NCBI GenBank assembly: GCA_037783545.1
Contig: JBBELK010000305.1
Span: 186,001-250,000, forward strand
Direction: 5' to 3'
Origin: Henricia sp. BOLD:AAB3569
Lineage: Eukaryota > Echinodermata > Asteroidea > Spinulosida > Echinasteridae
Length of the DNA stretch: 64,000 nucleotides
In this document: piece by piece, positions 62,701 through 64,000 of the stretch
How positions within the stretch are numbered: position 1 is the first letter of the stretch
Layout of the letters: the number at the start of each line of letters is the position of its first letter
Notes under the pieces: generated by a model
Told to the model about the DNA's origin: nothing
The model's input: the letters and a program-made list of their open reading frames with translations, nothing else
Database searches by the model: none
Program-made: the position numbers and the translations under genes

Positions 62701-63552
62701 GTCTGGATGTGCATAGATAATTAACTTGAAGATTTAACATGACTTTAGACAACCGTAGTGACTTAACGAGAGGAAGAGGGAGGGTTTGGAAGAATTTCTC
62801 CAGTCAAACCTGCCACGTGTACAGTATGCCAAGGGCATTAAACACGGTATTCATACGATGACTGGACCACGTCTTCACACAACCCTCTGTCTTTTTGTAG
62901 ATCATATAAGGTCTGTTTTTTGTACACACCAACAGAAGTGTGTGACTTTCGAGAACATGAGTTTTGTAGAATTGACGTTGAACTTGTGATTTTCACCAAA
63001 AATGAGTGATGTCATTCCCGTAAATCTCTCATTTCAGAGTAGAATTAAGATTTTTAAAAATGAATTTTGAAGTAAATATTGTTGGTTATTAATATTTGAT
63101 AATTTAAAAGTGCAAAGTGCCACATATGTAAAACTTGAATTGACGCAATCATTGTATTATGACTCCCGGGACATAGTGTTGTTAAAATATATCAAGACCC
63201 AGAACTGTGGCCCATGTCGATTTATGCACTCTTTTGAAGAGAATTCTCCCCCCCCAAAAAAATTGTGGTTTGTAATTTTATGGAAATTTTTTTTCCACTG
63301 CCATTATTGAAAGTTACTTGGTGAGTGATGTTTACTATTTATTGATACATTGGAAGAAGACATTTAATATTTATCTTTAAAAGCCATTGTTTGGAAAGAG
63401 ACTTCACTCCTTAAAAGTCTCCGGTTTCTGGTCAGAAATTGAGGCAGCTTTTTTTCTTTTTGTCATCCCAAGCTTTGGTGGTATTTGTGAACATACATGG
63501 AGTATGTTCACAAACTCTTTCTGCTTGTGTCAGAAAGTCAAAATTAAGACTT
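59761..63552. other. AT-rich region downstream of TDG, no gene recognised
   Basis: Low-GC sequence with scattered AATAAA and TACATGTA words. Short open frames (for example 60129-60350, 61923-62120, 62191-62421) show no domain, signal or splice context that I can recognise. It could be extended 3' UTR or intergenic DNA. Confidence 0.45.
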
Positions 63553-63660
63553 AAAGGCACAGGCTCGTCAGCAATGCCCGCCAAATTAGTGCCACGAAAT
63601 ACGCAGCTCCATAGCAAAGGCATGGAGCTGCGCATTGCTGATGAGCCTGTGCCTTTAAGA
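63553..63660. mobile_element. MITE family A, copy 3
   Basis: TTAAAGGCACAGGCTCGTCA and TGATGAGCCTGTGCCTTTAA are the inverted ends. GTGCCACGAAATACGCAGCT and GGAGCTGCGCATTGCTGATG surround the AAAGGCATGG centre. This copy has lost part of one inner arm compared with 46857-46996. Confidence 0.85.
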
Positions 63661-64000
63661 TCCCTTAAAGGAGTGTGACCAGATCACTTTTTTTTACCCA
63701 TAACTCCCCGGGACTTACCTTATGGGTCATGAGATTTTTATATCATAACATCCGTTATATTTTTCTGATTACGAAACTGAAACTCCCGCGCTTCTAGGCC
63801 GCATATTTCCGAGGATATCGTCGAAAATCCACCGATTATTTGTAAACTAATTTTCCAGTATCAATGTTTATCCACTGAAAGCCGACTCGATAGTTTTGTT
63901 CAATTTTTTACTGGAAATCGCGAATGTTTTCGGGTTTTTGGGACATGGGAGGTGTGTATGGGAGTTACTTGATAATATTGGTAAGTTACATCGAAAACTA
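63661..64000. other. Right edge, nothing recognised
   Basis: Mixed sequence without a recognisable exon or repeat boundary. Confidence 0.4.

Noticed and set aside
1-64000. CRISPR arrays, operons, prokaryotic promoters
   Set aside because: The window has introns, SINEs, LINEs and LTR elements of an animal genome. Regular repeats found are minisatellites or transposons.

Overview
The window is invertebrate animal nuclear DNA. It has split genes with GT-AG introns, many short inverted-repeat transposons, tRNA-derived SINEs, a LINE tail, one Ty3/gypsy LTR element, and an unusual density of the palindromic words TACATGTA and TACCGGTA. My best guess is a marine deuterostome such as an echinoderm. 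That rests on repeat style and protein similarity by eye, so it is weak.

Only two host genes are recognisable, and they point away from each other. On the minus strand, 1651-11847, are six consecutive coding exons of TMEM43 (LUMA), a nuclear-envelope/ER membrane protein. The first coding exon was not found, and the C-terminal exons lie beyond the left edge. On the plus strand, 36529-56796, is thymine DNA glycosylase (TDG). Its six coding exons join in phase to 680 residues with an intact catalytic core, long glutamine-rich flanks and eight SUMO-type psi-K-x-E motifs.

The roughly 25 kb between the two genes is almost all mobile DNA. In order it holds a Harbinger-like element (13.6-14.3 kb), a SINE (15.0-15.3), a broken Ty3/gypsy element with both LTRs (15.88-22.61), CpG-richer unique sequence (22.9-25.1), several non-autonomous DNA transposons (25.8-30.5), a compound foldback cluster (31.5-33.6) and a Mutator-like foldback element containing a second element (34.0-35.0).

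The introns carry further insertions. TMEM43 introns hold MITEs, a 2 kb element with another element nested in it, a 780 bp foldback element and a 300 bp poly-G tract. TDG introns hold pogo/Tigger-like MITEs, a LINE 3' end, a SINE with a clean 12 bp target duplication, a 1.95 kb near-palindrome with a decayed coding fragment at its centre, and an 11 bp minisatellite grown inside a MITE. Sequence after the TDG stop (56.8-64.0) is AT-rich 3' UTR and downstream DNA with a few inverted-repeat elements and no further gene that I can recognise.

The two genes have no evident shared pathway: one is a nuclear membrane protein, the other a base-excision and DNA-demethylation enzyme. The most interesting points are the SUMO-motif arrays and CAG tracts of TDG, the zinc-finger ORF downstream of pol in the gypsy element, and the palindromic elements with readable target duplications.
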